This document shows positions 7,649 to 15,529 of a stretch of DNA of 18,231 bases, one piece after another. Positions within the stretch are counted from its first letter, which is position 1. Every line of letters starts with the position of its first letter. Under the pieces are notes generated by a model. That model searched no databases. It had not been told where the DNA came from and worked only from the letters and a program-made list of their open reading frames with translations. Origin of the DNA: DATBMY01 sp036554605 (lineage in GTDB: Bacteria; Acidobacteriota; Blastocatellia; UBA7656); NCBI GenBank assembly GCA_036554605.1, contig DATBMY010000269.1:1-18231 (forward strand), read 5' to 3'. The translations under genes were made by a program, and so were the position numbers.

Positions 7649-8965
7649 TTAGAGCCTGACGATTTTTGATTCGTGCTCGGGCATGCCGAGCCGGCGCGTG
7701 ACGTTGCGCGAGTCGACGACAAATCGCGCGAGCCGCAGCACCCGCGAATAGTCTATGCACGAATGGTCCGTCAATATAGCCACACAATCGGCACGCGAAA
7801 TCGCTTCGTCCGTAAGCTCAATGCTGGTCAGCGTGCCCTTGCCGTCCATGTTCATCTCGGGTATGAACGGGTCGTGATAACTCACGCGCGCGCCCTTATG
7901 CAGGAGCTGGTCGACTATGCCGAGCGCGGGAGATTCCCTGACGTCGTTTATGTCCTTCTTGTAGGCGACCCCGAGCACCAGCACATCGGAATTCTTGACG
8001 GCCTTGCCCCGGTCGTTCAGCCCATCCTGCACGAGATGCACGACGTGGCCCGGCATGTGAGAGTTGACCTCCTCGGCAAGCCCTATGAAACGCGCTTCGA
8101 ACCCGTGAAGCCGCGCTTTCCAAGAAAGGTAATGGGGATCTAATGGAATACAGTGTCCCCCTATGCCGGGGCCGGGATAAAACGGCATAAAGCCGAACGG
8201 CTTGGTGGCGGCCGCCTGTATGACCTCGTAGCTGTCTATGCCCAGGTGGTAGCAAAGCTGGGCCATCTCGTTGACGAGCGCGATGTTGACCGAGCGGAAG
8301 GTGTTCTCAAGCAGCTTAGCCGTCTCGGCCACCCGCGAGCTCGATACCTTATAGACCCGCTCGACTATCGACTGGTAGAGCGTCGCGGCCACTTCCGTAG
8401 ACATCGACGACACGCCGCCGACGACCTTCGGGATGTTATGGGTCTGGAACTGGCGATTGCCCGGGTCGACGCGCTCGGGCGAGAAGGCGACGTAAAAATC
8501 CTCATCGAGCTTCAGGCCGGTCTCTTCGAGCATCGGCAGCAGCACCTCGTCGGTCGTGCCCGGATAAGTTGTCGACTCGAGAATCACGAGCTGAGGCGAG
8601 TGCAGGTAGGCTTTGATCTGCTCGGCCGCCGCCAGTATGTAGGAGATGTCCGGCTCTTTAGTCTTGCGCAGCGGCGTAGGAACACAGATGATCACGGCGT
8701 CGGTTTCTCGCAGCCTCGAGAAATCCGACGTGGCTTCCAGCTTGCGCCGCTCGGCGAGCGTCCCTACTACTTCAGTCGCTACGTCGGGTATATAAGACTC
8801 GCCTGAGTTTATCTGCTGTATGCGCCTCTCATCCAGGTCGAATCCTATGACCGACATGCCGCTGCGGCCAAATTCGACGGCAAGCGGCAATCCCACGTAT
8901 CCCATTCCTATCACGCCGACGACGGCCTGGCGCTCAATTATCTTCCTTAACAGTTCGGCTCTCAT
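7649..8965 (-). CDS. wbpA: UDP-N-acetylglucosamine 6-dehydrogenase-like nucleotide-sugar dehydrogenase (WbpA type)
   Basis: The enzyme oxidises the C6 hydroxyl of a UDP-hexose to the uronic acid using two NAD+. The protein has 438 residues from ATG 8965, which has AAGGA 8 bases upstream; a longer in-frame start at 9016 lacks such a site and adds 17 non-conserved residues. The N-terminal NAD domain has GVIGMGYVGLPLA (17-29). STTYPGTTDEVLLP (131-144) and FSPERVDPGN (161-170) follow. KLLENTFRSVNIALVNE (217-233) forms the central helix. The active site PGPGIGGHCIPLDP carries nucleophile C272. The C-terminal domain contains GVAYKKDINDVRESP. The motif set, especially ATKPFGFMPFYPGPG, fits the WbpA/UDP-GlcNAc branch better than UDP-glucose dehydrogenase, but the sugar is an inference. 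It lies downstream of heptose genes, consistent with O-antigen or exopolysaccharide supply. A weak promoter candidate (TTGACT, 9065-9060) lies in the 124-base gap before it. Confidence 0.9.
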   Translation of the reverse strand: MRAELLRKIIERQAVVGVIGMGYVGLPLAVEFGRSGMSVIGFDLDERRIQQINSGESYIPDVATEVVGTLAERRKLEATSDFSRLRETDAVIICVPTPLRKTKEPDISYILAAAEQIKAYLHSPQLVILESTTYPGTTDEVLLPMLEETGLKLDEDFYVAFSPERVDPGNRQFQTHNIPKVVGGVSSMSTEVAATLYQSIVERVYKVSSSRVAETAKLLENTFRSVNIALVNEMAQLCYHLGIDSYEVIQAAATKPFGFMPFYPGPGIGGHCIPLDPHYLSWKARLHGFEARFIGLAEEVNSHMPGHVVHLVQDGLNDRGKAVKNSDVLVLGVAYKKDINDVRESPALGIVDQLLHKGARVSYHDPFIPEMNMDGKGTLTSIELTDEAISRADCVAILTDHSCIDYSRVLRLARFVVDSRNVTRRLGMPEHESKIVRL

Positions 8966-8973
8966 TAAATTAT

Positions 8974-8978
8974 TCCTT
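8974..8978 (-). promoter_or_regulatory. Ribosome binding site fixing the dehydrogenase start
   Basis: AAGGA on the minus strand lies 8 bases before ATG 8965. It is the only good Shine-Dalgarno match near the 5' end of this frame and decides in favour of the 438-residue protein over the longer form starting at 9016. Confidence 0.7.
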
Positions 8979-9089
8979 ACTTTTAGTCCACCGGGGTGCT
9001 TCGGGTGCATTATCAAAGGAGCGAATCGTACTCTAATGAAACTACACCTCGCTTGCGCGAGTCAACACTAATCGCAGCGCGTCTCCCTG

Positions 9090-10103
9090 TTAAATCGTTT
9101 CGAGCAACTCTTCGCGCGTGAGCGTTGCCGTGCCCACTTTGCCTACTACAACGCCCGCCGCATGATTTGCCAGCACGGCCGCCTCAACAAAGGAGGCTCC
9201 GGATGCCAGCGCGAGCGCAAGAGTCGCGATCACCGTATCGCCCGCGCCCGTCACGTCATATACTTCGCGCGCGACGGTCGGGATGTGCGTGGCCGCTCCC
9301 CCTTCGGTAAAAAGCGTCATTCCCTCTTCGCCGCGGGTTATCAACACTGCGCGGCAGTCGAGCGAGCCGAGCAACCGGCGGCCTGCCTCGACCAGACTCG
9401 CCTCGTCCTCTATCGCTATCGCGGAGGCTTCCGATGCCTCCTGGTGATTGGGGGTGATGACCGTGACCGGCTGGTAATGATCGAAGCTGCGCAGCTTCGG
9501 GTCGAGGCAGACGATGAGGCCGCGCTCGCGCGAGCGCCCGAGCGCGACGGCAAGCAGGCTGCCCGTCAGCAGTCCCTTGTTATAATCGGAGACAACAACG
9601 GCGTCGGCCTCTTCGATCATTCCGGAAAAGCGAGCGAGGACCTCGCGCTCATTTTCAGGGCCTATAGGCGCGCGGCTCTCGCGGTCGGCGCGCACTACCT
9701 GCTGATTGTGGGCGATTATTCGGGTCTTGAGAGTAGTGGGGCGCGATGGGTCCGAGACAAGCCCGTCGACTGTCGCGCCCATCTCCTTAAATGTCTCGCG
9801 CAGCCGCTCGCCTTCGCGGTCATCCCCGATTATGCCGAGCGGCATCGCCGTAGCGCCGAGCGCCGAGAGGTTCGACACGACGTTGCCCGCTCCGCCAAGC
9901 GCAAGCGTCTGGCGCTCGACCTCGACCACGGGCACGGGCGCTTCGGGCGATATGCGCCGAACCCGCCCCCATATAAACTCGTCGAGCATAAGGTCGCCCA
10001 GCACGACTATGCGCTTGCCTTCAAACAGGGTGGTAAGATGGCCCGCGCGCCCGATTGTAAGCCGCGCGCCGGAGCCCTTATTTTCGCGCCCGAGATCGCT
10101 CAT
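9090..10103 (-). CDS. rfaE1: D-glycero-beta-D-manno-heptose-7-phosphate kinase
   Basis: This PfkB-family sugar kinase phosphorylates C1 of D-glycero-D-manno-heptose 7-phosphate, a step toward ADP-heptose for the lipopolysaccharide inner core. The protein has 337 residues. VVLGDLMLDEFIWGRVRRISPEAPVPVVEV (read across 33-62) is diagnostic of the HldE/RfaE N-terminal domain. LGGAGNVVSNLSALG (69-83), VVVSDYNKGLLT (169-180), VCLDPK (198-203) and ITPNHQEA (216-223) follow. The anion hole and catalytic base are DVTGAGDT (283-290, base D289). The protein ends after the kinase domain, so the adenylyltransferase half (RfaE2) must be encoded elsewhere. It begins 24 bases after the glycosyltransferase stop on the same strand, in a likely operon. 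The ribosome site is weak. Confidence 0.93.
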   Translation of the reverse strand: MSDLGRENKGSGARLTIGRAGHLTTLFEGKRIVVLGDLMLDEFIWGRVRRISPEAPVPVVEVERQTLALGGAGNVVSNLSALGATAMPLGIIGDDREGERLRETFKEMGATVDGLVSDPSRPTTLKTRIIAHNQQVVRADRESRAPIGPENEREVLARFSGMIEEADAVVVSDYNKGLLTGSLLAVALGRSRERGLIVCLDPKLRSFDHYQPVTVITPNHQEASEASAIAIEDEASLVEAGRRLLGSLDCRAVLITRGEEGMTLFTEGGAATHIPTVAREVYDVTGAGDTVIATLALALASGASFVEAAVLANHAAGVVVGKVGTATLTREELLETI

Positions 10104-10127
10104 CGAAAAACACCCGTTAAAAATCGA

Positions 10128-11201
10128 TCAAAGTTTAATAACCGTATCCGTCGCGGAAACGGCTCCCAAAGCCTCTTTCATCACTTCATCTATAGCCGCG
10201 ATAACTTCTTCGTCGGGTATATCTTTTATGTCGCAGGCGTTCGACCGGGGCGGCCGCCCGGCTATGCGATAAGGAGAGCCGGTCCAGGGATGCCACACCC
10301 CCGGGTCTGACGAGCCGAACAGCGCGACAACTGGACGCCTCATTGCGGCGGCAATATGCATTGGCCCGCTGTCGTTTCCGACAAAGAGGCGCGAGAGGGC
10401 CGTGAGCGCGGCAACCTCTTTCAAGTCCAGCCCGACGACGGCGCGCGCGGCCGGGCGCGCAAGGGCCGCGACCTCGCGGGCCAGATCCTCCTGGCCCGGC
10501 CCGGCGATGACCGCGCACTGCATGTCCCAGCGCTCGCCGAGGTGACGGGCGGCGGCGGCAAACCCCTCGGCGCGCCATCTCTTCGATTCGAAAGCGGCGG
10601 CGGGCGCGAGCACCGCGTACTCTTTATCAAGGCCGGCCTCTTTGAGCCGCCGCCTTATGCTCGCTTCGGCTTCGGGCGAGATTTGAAGGGTCAGGCGCGG
10701 CACGGGGTCGGGCCAGGGCACCCCGGCCCAGTGCAACAGCGCGAGCTGCTGCTCGACGCTGTGAATGCTGGCGCGCCCAAGCACGAGGTCGGGGGCGGGC
10801 GCTCGCGCCGTAAGCAGTCGAGACAGGCCGTAGGCCGCGTATCCTACTGAATGGCGCGCGCCCGAAAGCTTCGCGATAAGCGTTGCCGTCGTGCCGCCAT
10901 GCATGTTGAATGCGACGTCGAAGCGTTTTCGGCGAAGCTCGGAGATCAGCCGCGCGCGCGAGGCAAGCGATCTTTCTACGACGATCAATTTATCGACTAA
11001 GGGGTGGCCCTCGATAAGAGGCGCGGAGAGCGGCTCGGACAGGACGGTCACCTCTATATCAGGCCGCCATGCTTTGAGCGCGCCGAGCGCGGGCGTCATA
11101 AGGATGGTGTCGCCAATCGAGCGTAGTCTTATGAGCAGCGTCTTGCGGACCGACGACCACTCGGGCAAACCTTGCGGGCTCGTAAGGGCTGGCGGTTTCA
11201 C
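10128..11201 (-). CDS. Glycosyltransferase family 9 (heptosyltransferase-like)
   Basis: GT9 enzymes transfer L-glycero-D-manno-heptose from ADP-heptose to the Kdo/lipid A core on the cytoplasmic face of the inner membrane. The protein has 357 residues and starts at GTG 11201, which overlaps the TGA of the upstream Trm112-like gene in the four bases GTGA. It shows the GT-B layout. KTLLIRLRSIGDTILMTPAL (20-39) contains D31, the likely catalytic base. SVGYAAYGLS (118-127) follows, then FESKRWRAEGFA (204-215), whose lysine matches the ADP-heptose phosphate contact. VGNDSGPMHIAAAM (274-287) and VVALFGSSDPGVWHPW (291-306) complete the set. GNDSGPMH is typical of WaaF/RfaQ-type members rather than WaaC. 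Exact donor and acceptor are inferred from the adjacent heptose kinase. Confidence 0.9.
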   Translation of the reverse strand: MKPPALTSPQGLPEWSSVRKTLLIRLRSIGDTILMTPALGALKAWRPDIEVTVLSEPLSAPLIEGHPLVDKLIVVERSLASRARLISELRRKRFDVAFNMHGGTTATLIAKLSGARHSVGYAAYGLSRLLTARAPAPDLVLGRASIHSVEQQLALLHWAGVPWPDPVPRLTLQISPEAEASIRRRLKEAGLDKEYAVLAPAAAFESKRWRAEGFAAAARHLGERWDMQCAVIAGPGQEDLAREVAALARPAARAVVGLDLKEVAALTALSRLFVGNDSGPMHIAAAMRRPVVALFGSSDPGVWHPWTGSPYRIAGRPPRSNACDIKDIPDEEVIAAIDEVMKEALGAVSATDTVIKL

Positions 11202-11368
11202 TCTTCAATCACTGCCTCGTCGATGAGCATAACCGGTATGTCGTCGCGCACGGGGTAGGCGCGCTTGCACTGGGGACACTTGAGCGCCGTCCCGTCCGGT
11301 TTCATTTCCACCTTGACCTTGCATACGGGGCAGGCGAGTATCTCAAGCAGTCTTTCGCTTACCGGCAC
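11198..11368 (-). CDS. Trm112/UPF0434 (YcaR-like) small zinc-ribbon protein
   Basis: A 56-residue protein starts at GTG 11368, with a perfect AGGAGG at 11381-11376, 7 bases upstream. The sequence opens MPVSERLLEILACPVCKVKV, continues through LKCPQCKRAYPVRDDIPVML, and ends near IDEAVIEE. C13-x-x-C16 and C31-x-x-C34 should bind one zinc ion, and RAYPVRDDIPVML is the Trm112/UPF0434 signature. In eukaryotes and archaea Trm112 is an activating partner of methyltransferases. The bacterial role is not settled, although in Escherichia coli the ycaR gene sits among lipid A/Kdo genes. Here it is the first gene of a heptose operon and overlaps the heptosyltransferase start (stop TGA 11200-11198 within GTGA), implying translational coupling. 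Confidence 0.9.
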   Translation of the reverse strand: MPVSERLLEILACPVCKVKVEMKPDGTALKCPQCKRAYPVRDDIPVMLIDEAVIEE

Positions 11369-11375
11369 CCTTGCA

Positions 11376-11381
11376 CCTCCT
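11376..11381 (-). promoter_or_regulatory. Perfect Shine-Dalgarno site for the Trm112-like gene
   Basis: AGGAGG on the minus strand, 7 bases before GTG 11368. It decides the start: the nearer GTG inside the site itself (11376) is out of frame. Confidence 0.8.
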
Positions 11382-11395
11382 ATATTCGAGCGACA

Positions 11396-11424
11396 AGTCT
11401 AGCACCGGCTCCGAGGAGCGTCAA
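11396..11424 (-). promoter_or_regulatory. Sigma70-like promoter of the heptose/envelope operon
   Basis: On the minus strand TTGACG (11424-11419) and TAGACT (11401-11396) are separated by exactly 17 bases. Transcription would start near 11389, leaving a leader of about 20 bases that contains the AGGAGG site. This is the best promoter match in the window and supports one transcript for the Trm112-like gene, the heptosyltransferase and rfaE1. Confidence 0.6.
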
Positions 11425-11457
11425 ACTTCCCAAACTCGCCGTTTGCGCCGGATTTTA

Positions 11458-11491
11458 TGCCGGGCGCGACATCACGACGAGGCGCCCGGCA
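11458..11491. repeat. Perfect 10-bp inverted repeat between divergent promoters
   Basis: TGCCGGGCGC (11458-11467) and GCGCCCGGCA (11482-11491) pair perfectly around a 14-base loop. It lies in the 259-base divergent gap, upstream of both the operon promoter (11396-11424) and the permease promoter candidate (11533-11562). There is no T-run. It may be a regulator site or simply a GC-rich hairpin; no other gene is visible in the gap. Confidence 0.5.
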
Positions 11492-11532
11492 AGAAAATTA
11501 GAACGCGCGGCGCGCTCCGGCGTTAGCCAGTA

Positions 11533-11562
11533 TTGAACACTGAAGGGCTAGAGACGTATAGC
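11533..11562 (+). promoter_or_regulatory. Candidate promoter of the orphan permease
   Basis: TTGAAC (11533-11538) and TATAGC (11557-11562) are 18 bases apart. Transcription from about 11569 would leave a leader of roughly 60 bases before ATG 11628. Based on box similarity only. Confidence 0.4.
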
Positions 11563-11627
11563 GAATGGCAAGCGATAAAAGGCGGAATCGCAATCAACTT
11601 TGACTATTCACCCGATGGAGATAGGTA

Positions 11628-14138
11628 ATGGAGAGCTTTTCCAAAGACTTTCGCCTCGCGCTCAGGATGCTGGTGAAGAGGCCTTTGTTCACAGCCGTGA
11701 CGATAATCGTTCTGGCGCTCGGCATAGGAGCCAACACCGCGATCTTTTCGCTGACCAATCACGTCTTGTTGCGGGCCTTGCCGGTTCAGAACCCGGAGCA
11801 GCTGGTTATATTAACTTCGCCGGGACCGAAGCAAGGGCGCGTTTGGGCCGATACGGAAGGCGCTGGGGAGTCCTTCTCTTACCCGATGTACAAAGACCTG
11901 CGCGACAATAATGATGCCTTCAGCGGTTTGCTCGCGCGTTTTCCTGTTTCACTCAGCGTGGCCTTTCAAGGGCAGACCGAACGGGCGGAGGGCGAGCTGG
12001 TATCGGGCAACTACTTCGACGTGCTCGGAGTCAAAGCGGCGCTCGGCCGAACCTTTACCCCGGAGGACGACCTCACGCCCGGCGGGCACACGGTCGTCAT
12101 GCTGAGCCACAACTTCTGGTCGCGGCGGCTCGCCTCGGACCCGGCGGTCGTCGATCAGACTATCGTCGTCAATGGGCAGGCGATGACTGTGGTCGGGGTG
12201 AGCGAGCCCGGTTTTGAGGGCGTGCAGGTAGGACAGCGCCCCGATCTTTTTGTTCCTGTCGCGATGAAGGCGCAGATGACGCCGAACTGGGATGGGCTGA
12301 GCGACCGCAAAGATTATTGGATAAGCGTACTGGGAAGGCTCAAGCCCGGCGTCAGCCGAGAGCAGGCGATGGCGCGGCTGGAACCGCTTTATAGAAGCTT
12401 ATTGGAATCCGAGGCTCCGCTTCAGAGGAATTTGACCGGTGAAAGGCTCGAACGCTTCATCTCCAAAAAGCTGTTGCTTGAAGACGGATCGGGCGGCAGG
12501 CAGGTGCTTCAAAGAGATGTGGCAACGCCGTTGAAAATACTGATGGGGATGGTAGGTCTGGTGCTGCTTATTGCCTGCGCAAACGTCGCAAGCCTTCTGA
12601 TAGCTCGCGGCGCGGCCCGCCAGAAGGAGATAGCTATCAGGCAGGCGCTCGGCGCAAGCCGATGGCAGCTTGTGCGCCAACTGATGGTCGAGAGCTTGAT
12701 CCTGTCGCTCGCGGGCGGATTGTTAGGGTTGCTCGTCTCGATGTGGACGATCTCCGGGCTGCTGCATTGGATGCCCAGCAGTCAAGGATTAGGCGCTCTT
12801 TCGGCAGGGCTTGATTACTACCTGCTCGCTTTCAATTTTGGCCTGGCCTTGTTGACCGGGCTCATATTCGGGCTGATGCCCGCGCTCAAGACAACGCGCA
12901 CGGACCTGGCGACCACGTTAAAGGATCAGGGGGCGAGCGTCTCGATGAGCAGCTCGCAGGCGAGGTTTCGCAAGGGGCTGGTCGTAGCGGAGATTGCGCT
13001 GACACTCGTGCTGCTGCTATCGGCGGGGCTGTTTGCGCGAAGCCTTTACAACTTGAGGAATCTGGACGTCGGCATTCGCACCGAGCGACTCATCGCTTTC
13101 TCGGTCGCGCCGGAGCTGAACGGCTATAAGCCGGATCGCGCCATTACATTTTTCGGCAACCTCGAAGACGCCCTGTCGAGCATGCCGGGCGTTCAATCCG
13201 TAAGCTCGGCTGAAATCCCGCTATTTGCCGGCAGCAACTCGTCATCAAATATCACGGTCGAAGGGTACACGCCCAGCGAGGGCGAAGACATGAGTCCAAT
13301 GCGTAACGGTATTGGTCCCGCTTACTTTGCCACCATGGGGGTGCCTCTTATTAGCGGGCGTGAGTTCACCAGACAAGACTCTTTGCAGAATCAGAAAGTA
13401 ATCATCGTCAGCGAGTCGTTCGCCAAACGCTTTTTCGGAGATGCGAGCCCGCTCGGGCGGCGGATGGCTTTCGGCGGGGGAAACGACGTAAAGCTTGACA
13501 TTGAAATCGTCGGTGTGGCGAAGGACGCGAAGCACTCAAGCGTGCGCGGCGAGAACGAGCCGTTCCTCTACACGCCATACATGCAGGACGAAAACATCGG
13601 GCAAATAACTTTCTACGTGCGAACGACCCAGGAGCCGGAGGCGCTGGCAAACTCTCTGCGCCACCAGGTCGCGCAACTCGATCCGAATCTTCCCGTCTAT
13701 TCGCTGAGGACGCTTGAGGAGCAGATTGAAGAATCGATCTTCGGCGATCAGCTCATGGCGGTGCTGTCGGCTGTGTTCGGGCTGCTCGCGGCGCTGCTTG
13801 CGACAGTCGGCATATACGGCGTTATGGCCTGGACCGTAACGCAGCGCTCGCGCGAGATAGGTATCCGCATGGCGCTGGGGGCGCGGCCCGGCGATGTGCT
13901 CAAGCTGATTGTGGGCCAGGGAATGATGCTGACCGTTATAGGTGTGGTCATCGGGCTGGTTGCGGCTTATGCGGTGACTCGGCTGGTGGAGAGCCTGCTT
14001 TTCAGCGTGAGCGCGACCGACGTGCCGACTTTCATCGTGATCACGCTGCTATTGATAGCGGTCGCGGTCCTAGCTTGCTATCTGCCCGCTCGCCGCGCAA
14101 CGAAAGTAGACCCGATGCTGGCGCTCAGACACGAATAG
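11628..14138 (+). CDS. ADOP-type orphan ABC permease (MacB/FtsX duplicated)
   Basis: The protein has 836 residues. ATG 11628 has GGAG 7 bases upstream. It has two MacB-PCD plus FtsX halves: a short N-terminal cytoplasmic part, TM1 (about 21-42), a periplasmic domain (about 48-300), TMs near 302-326, 355-378 and 397-419, a further TM near 449-471, a second periplasmic domain (about 475-705), and TMs near 708-735, 764-784 and 800-819. The cytoplasmic coupling motif occurs twice: RQKEIAIRQALGASRWQLVR (331-350) and RSREIGIRMALGARPGDVLK (740-759). It ends with the family pattern PARRATKVDPMLALRHE. This architecture is the 'acidobacterial duplicated orphan permease'. No ATPase or membrane-fusion gene is adjacent. 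By analogy with MacB it may couple a distant ATPase to export or envelope mechanics; the substrate is unknown. It is convergent with ndh after 52 bases. Confidence 0.95.
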   Translation: MESFSKDFRLALRMLVKRPLFTAVTIIVLALGIGANTAIFSLTNHVLLRALPVQNPEQLVILTSPGPKQGRVWADTEGAGESFSYPMYKDLRDNNDAFSGLLARFPVSLSVAFQGQTERAEGELVSGNYFDVLGVKAALGRTFTPEDDLTPGGHTVVMLSHNFWSRRLASDPAVVDQTIVVNGQAMTVVGVSEPGFEGVQVGQRPDLFVPVAMKAQMTPNWDGLSDRKDYWISVLGRLKPGVSREQAMARLEPLYRSLLESEAPLQRNLTGERLERFISKKLLLEDGSGGRQVLQRDVATPLKILMGMVGLVLLIACANVASLLIARGAARQKEIAIRQALGASRWQLVRQLMVESLILSLAGGLLGLLVSMWTISGLLHWMPSSQGLGALSAGLDYYLLAFNFGLALLTGLIFGLMPALKTTRTDLATTLKDQGASVSMSSSQARFRKGLVVAEIALTLVLLLSAGLFARSLYNLRNLDVGIRTERLIAFSVAPELNGYKPDRAITFFGNLEDALSSMPGVQSVSSAEIPLFAGSNSSSNITVEGYTPSEGEDMSPMRNGIGPAYFATMGVPLISGREFTRQDSLQNQKVIIVSESFAKRFFGDASPLGRRMAFGGGNDVKLDIEIVGVAKDAKHSSVRGENEPFLYTPYMQDENIGQITFYVRTTQEPEALANSLRHQVAQLDPNLPVYSLRTLEEQIEESIFGDQLMAVLSAVFGLLAALLATVGIYGVMAWTVTQRSREIGIRMALGARPGDVLKLIVGQGMMLTVIGVVIGLVAAYAVTRLVESLLFSVSATDVPTFIVITLLLIAVAVLACYLPARRATKVDPMLALRHE

Positions 14139-14190
14139 CGGGCGACCCGGAACTGTTACCGCTTATTGCCGCGCGGCGCCGTCGCCGGAT

Positions 14191-15516
14191 TCACGGCCTG
14201 GTAGACTTGCTCGCGGCGGGAGATTGGAGCCCTTGCGCCCCCTTCGTATCAACTTCTATAGGTTGATACTCGGTGATGAGCGGACTGCTTCCCGTGCGCG
14301 TCACATACGCCCATATCCACTGCCTCATCACGGTAGCGCGGCTACGAAAACCGATGAGCAGAAAAACGTGGACCAGCGACCAGAGAAGCCATGCCACCCA
14401 GCCCGTAAATCTCTTCTTCCCAAATTCGGCCACCGCGCGGTGGTGGCCGATTGTCGCCATCGTCCCCCGGTTCTTATATTCGAACGCAAGACGTTTTTCG
14501 CCGCGCAAGTCGCGAAGGATATTTTCGGCCGCGGCCTTCCCCTGCTGCATTGCCGCCGCGGCAAGCCCCGGAACCTCTGTTCCGTTCACATCCGTGAGAG
14601 CCGACATATCGCCGATAACAAAAACCTCGTGATGACCGGGCAGACTCAAATCCTGTTCGATCAACACCCGCCCGGCCCGGTCGGTTTCGGCGCCGAGTTG
14701 CTTGCCGAGCGGCGATGCGGCGACTCCGCTTGCCCAAAGACTGACGTCAGTCGCGATCCATTCATCCCCGACTCTGATCCGTCCGGGCTCGACCCCGGTC
14801 ACCATACTATTGGTGTGAACTTCGACTCCCAGTTCCTCAAGTTGCCGTTCTGCTCTCCGGGAAGATTCCTCCGAGAATGTTCCCAGAACTCGCGCGGCGC
14901 CTTCGTAAAGCCGGACGCGCGCCTTTGTCGTATCGATTGCCTTGAAATCCTTTGCCAGGCCGAGCCGCGCGAGGTCGGCTATGGCCCCCGCCAGCTCAAC
15001 GCCCGTCGGGCCGCCGCCGATCACGGCGAAGGTCGGCGCTTCTTGTATGCCGGTTAAGAGCGCCTCTCGTTCCGCCTTCTCGAAGGCGAGCAGCAGCCGG
15101 CGCCGAATCTCTACCGCATCTTCAATCGTCTTAAGCCCCGGCGCTTCGCCCTCCCATTCGTCATGACCGAAGTAAGCGTGACGCGCCCCGGCGGCGACAA
15201 TCAGATAATCGTAATCGAGCGTCGCGCCGTCGCTCAGTTTCACTTGCCGCGAGGCGGTGTCGAACCCGGTGACCTCGCCCAGAATAGTTTGAATGTTGCG
15301 CGCCTTGCGCAGGATATGGCGCAGCGAGCCCGCGATCTCGCCTGGCGAAAGCACCGCCAGCGCCACCTGATAAAGCAGCGGCTGGAATGTGTGATGGTTC
15401 TTGCGGTCAATGAGCGTTACTTCGACCGGTTCGTTCGCGAGCGCTTTCGCGGCATAAAGCCCGCCGAAGCCGCCGCCGACGATGATTACTTGAGGGTGTT
15501 CAGCTCTTTCCTTCAT
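14191..15516 (-). CDS. ndh: Type II NADH:quinone oxidoreductase (NDH-2)
   Basis: NDH-2 oxidises NADH and reduces membrane quinone without pumping protons. The protein has 441 residues. The FAD site is IIVGGGFGGLYAAKAL (11-26) followed by the acidic strand end VTLIDRKNHHTFQPLLYQVA. The NADH site is FAVIGGGPTGVELAGAIA (163-180). The third flavin motif is FVIGDMSAL (299-307), and the quinone/flavin-side motif AAAMQQGKAAAENI (320-333) is present. The C-terminal part TGWVAWLLWSLVHVFLLIGF (371-390) is the amphipathic or membrane-binding segment that holds NDH-2 at the inner face of the membrane. Start ATG 15516 has AAAGGA only 1-2 bases upstream, which is unusually close. A perfect TATAAT lies 13 bases before the ATG, so the leader may be very short. 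The gene appears monocistronic. Confidence 0.95.
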   Translation of the reverse strand: MKERAEHPQVIIVGGGFGGLYAAKALANEPVEVTLIDRKNHHTFQPLLYQVALAVLSPGEIAGSLRHILRKARNIQTILGEVTGFDTASRQVKLSDGATLDYDYLIVAAGARHAYFGHDEWEGEAPGLKTIEDAVEIRRRLLLAFEKAEREALLTGIQEAPTFAVIGGGPTGVELAGAIADLARLGLAKDFKAIDTTKARVRLYEGAARVLGTFSEESSRRAERQLEELGVEVHTNSMVTGVEPGRIRVGDEWIATDVSLWASGVAASPLGKQLGAETDRAGRVLIEQDLSLPGHHEVFVIGDMSALTDVNGTEVPGLAAAAMQQGKAAAENILRDLRGEKRLAFEYKNRGTMATIGHHRAVAEFGKKRFTGWVAWLLWSLVHVFLLIGFRSRATVMRQWIWAYVTRTGSSPLITEYQPIEVDTKGAQGLQSPAASKSTRP

Positions 15517-15529
15517 GTCCTTTCATGCG

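Noticed and set aside
8966..9016. Longer N-terminus for the nucleotide-sugar dehydrogenase starting at 9016
   Set aside because: The extra 17 residues lack conservation, and the internal ATG at 8965 has a clear AAGGA at ideal spacing.
9162..10310. A 382-codon plus-strand frame
   Set aside because: It runs opposite to rfaE1 and into the heptosyltransferase gene, both strongly supported by motifs. It has no recognisable domain, and no ribosome site supports it.
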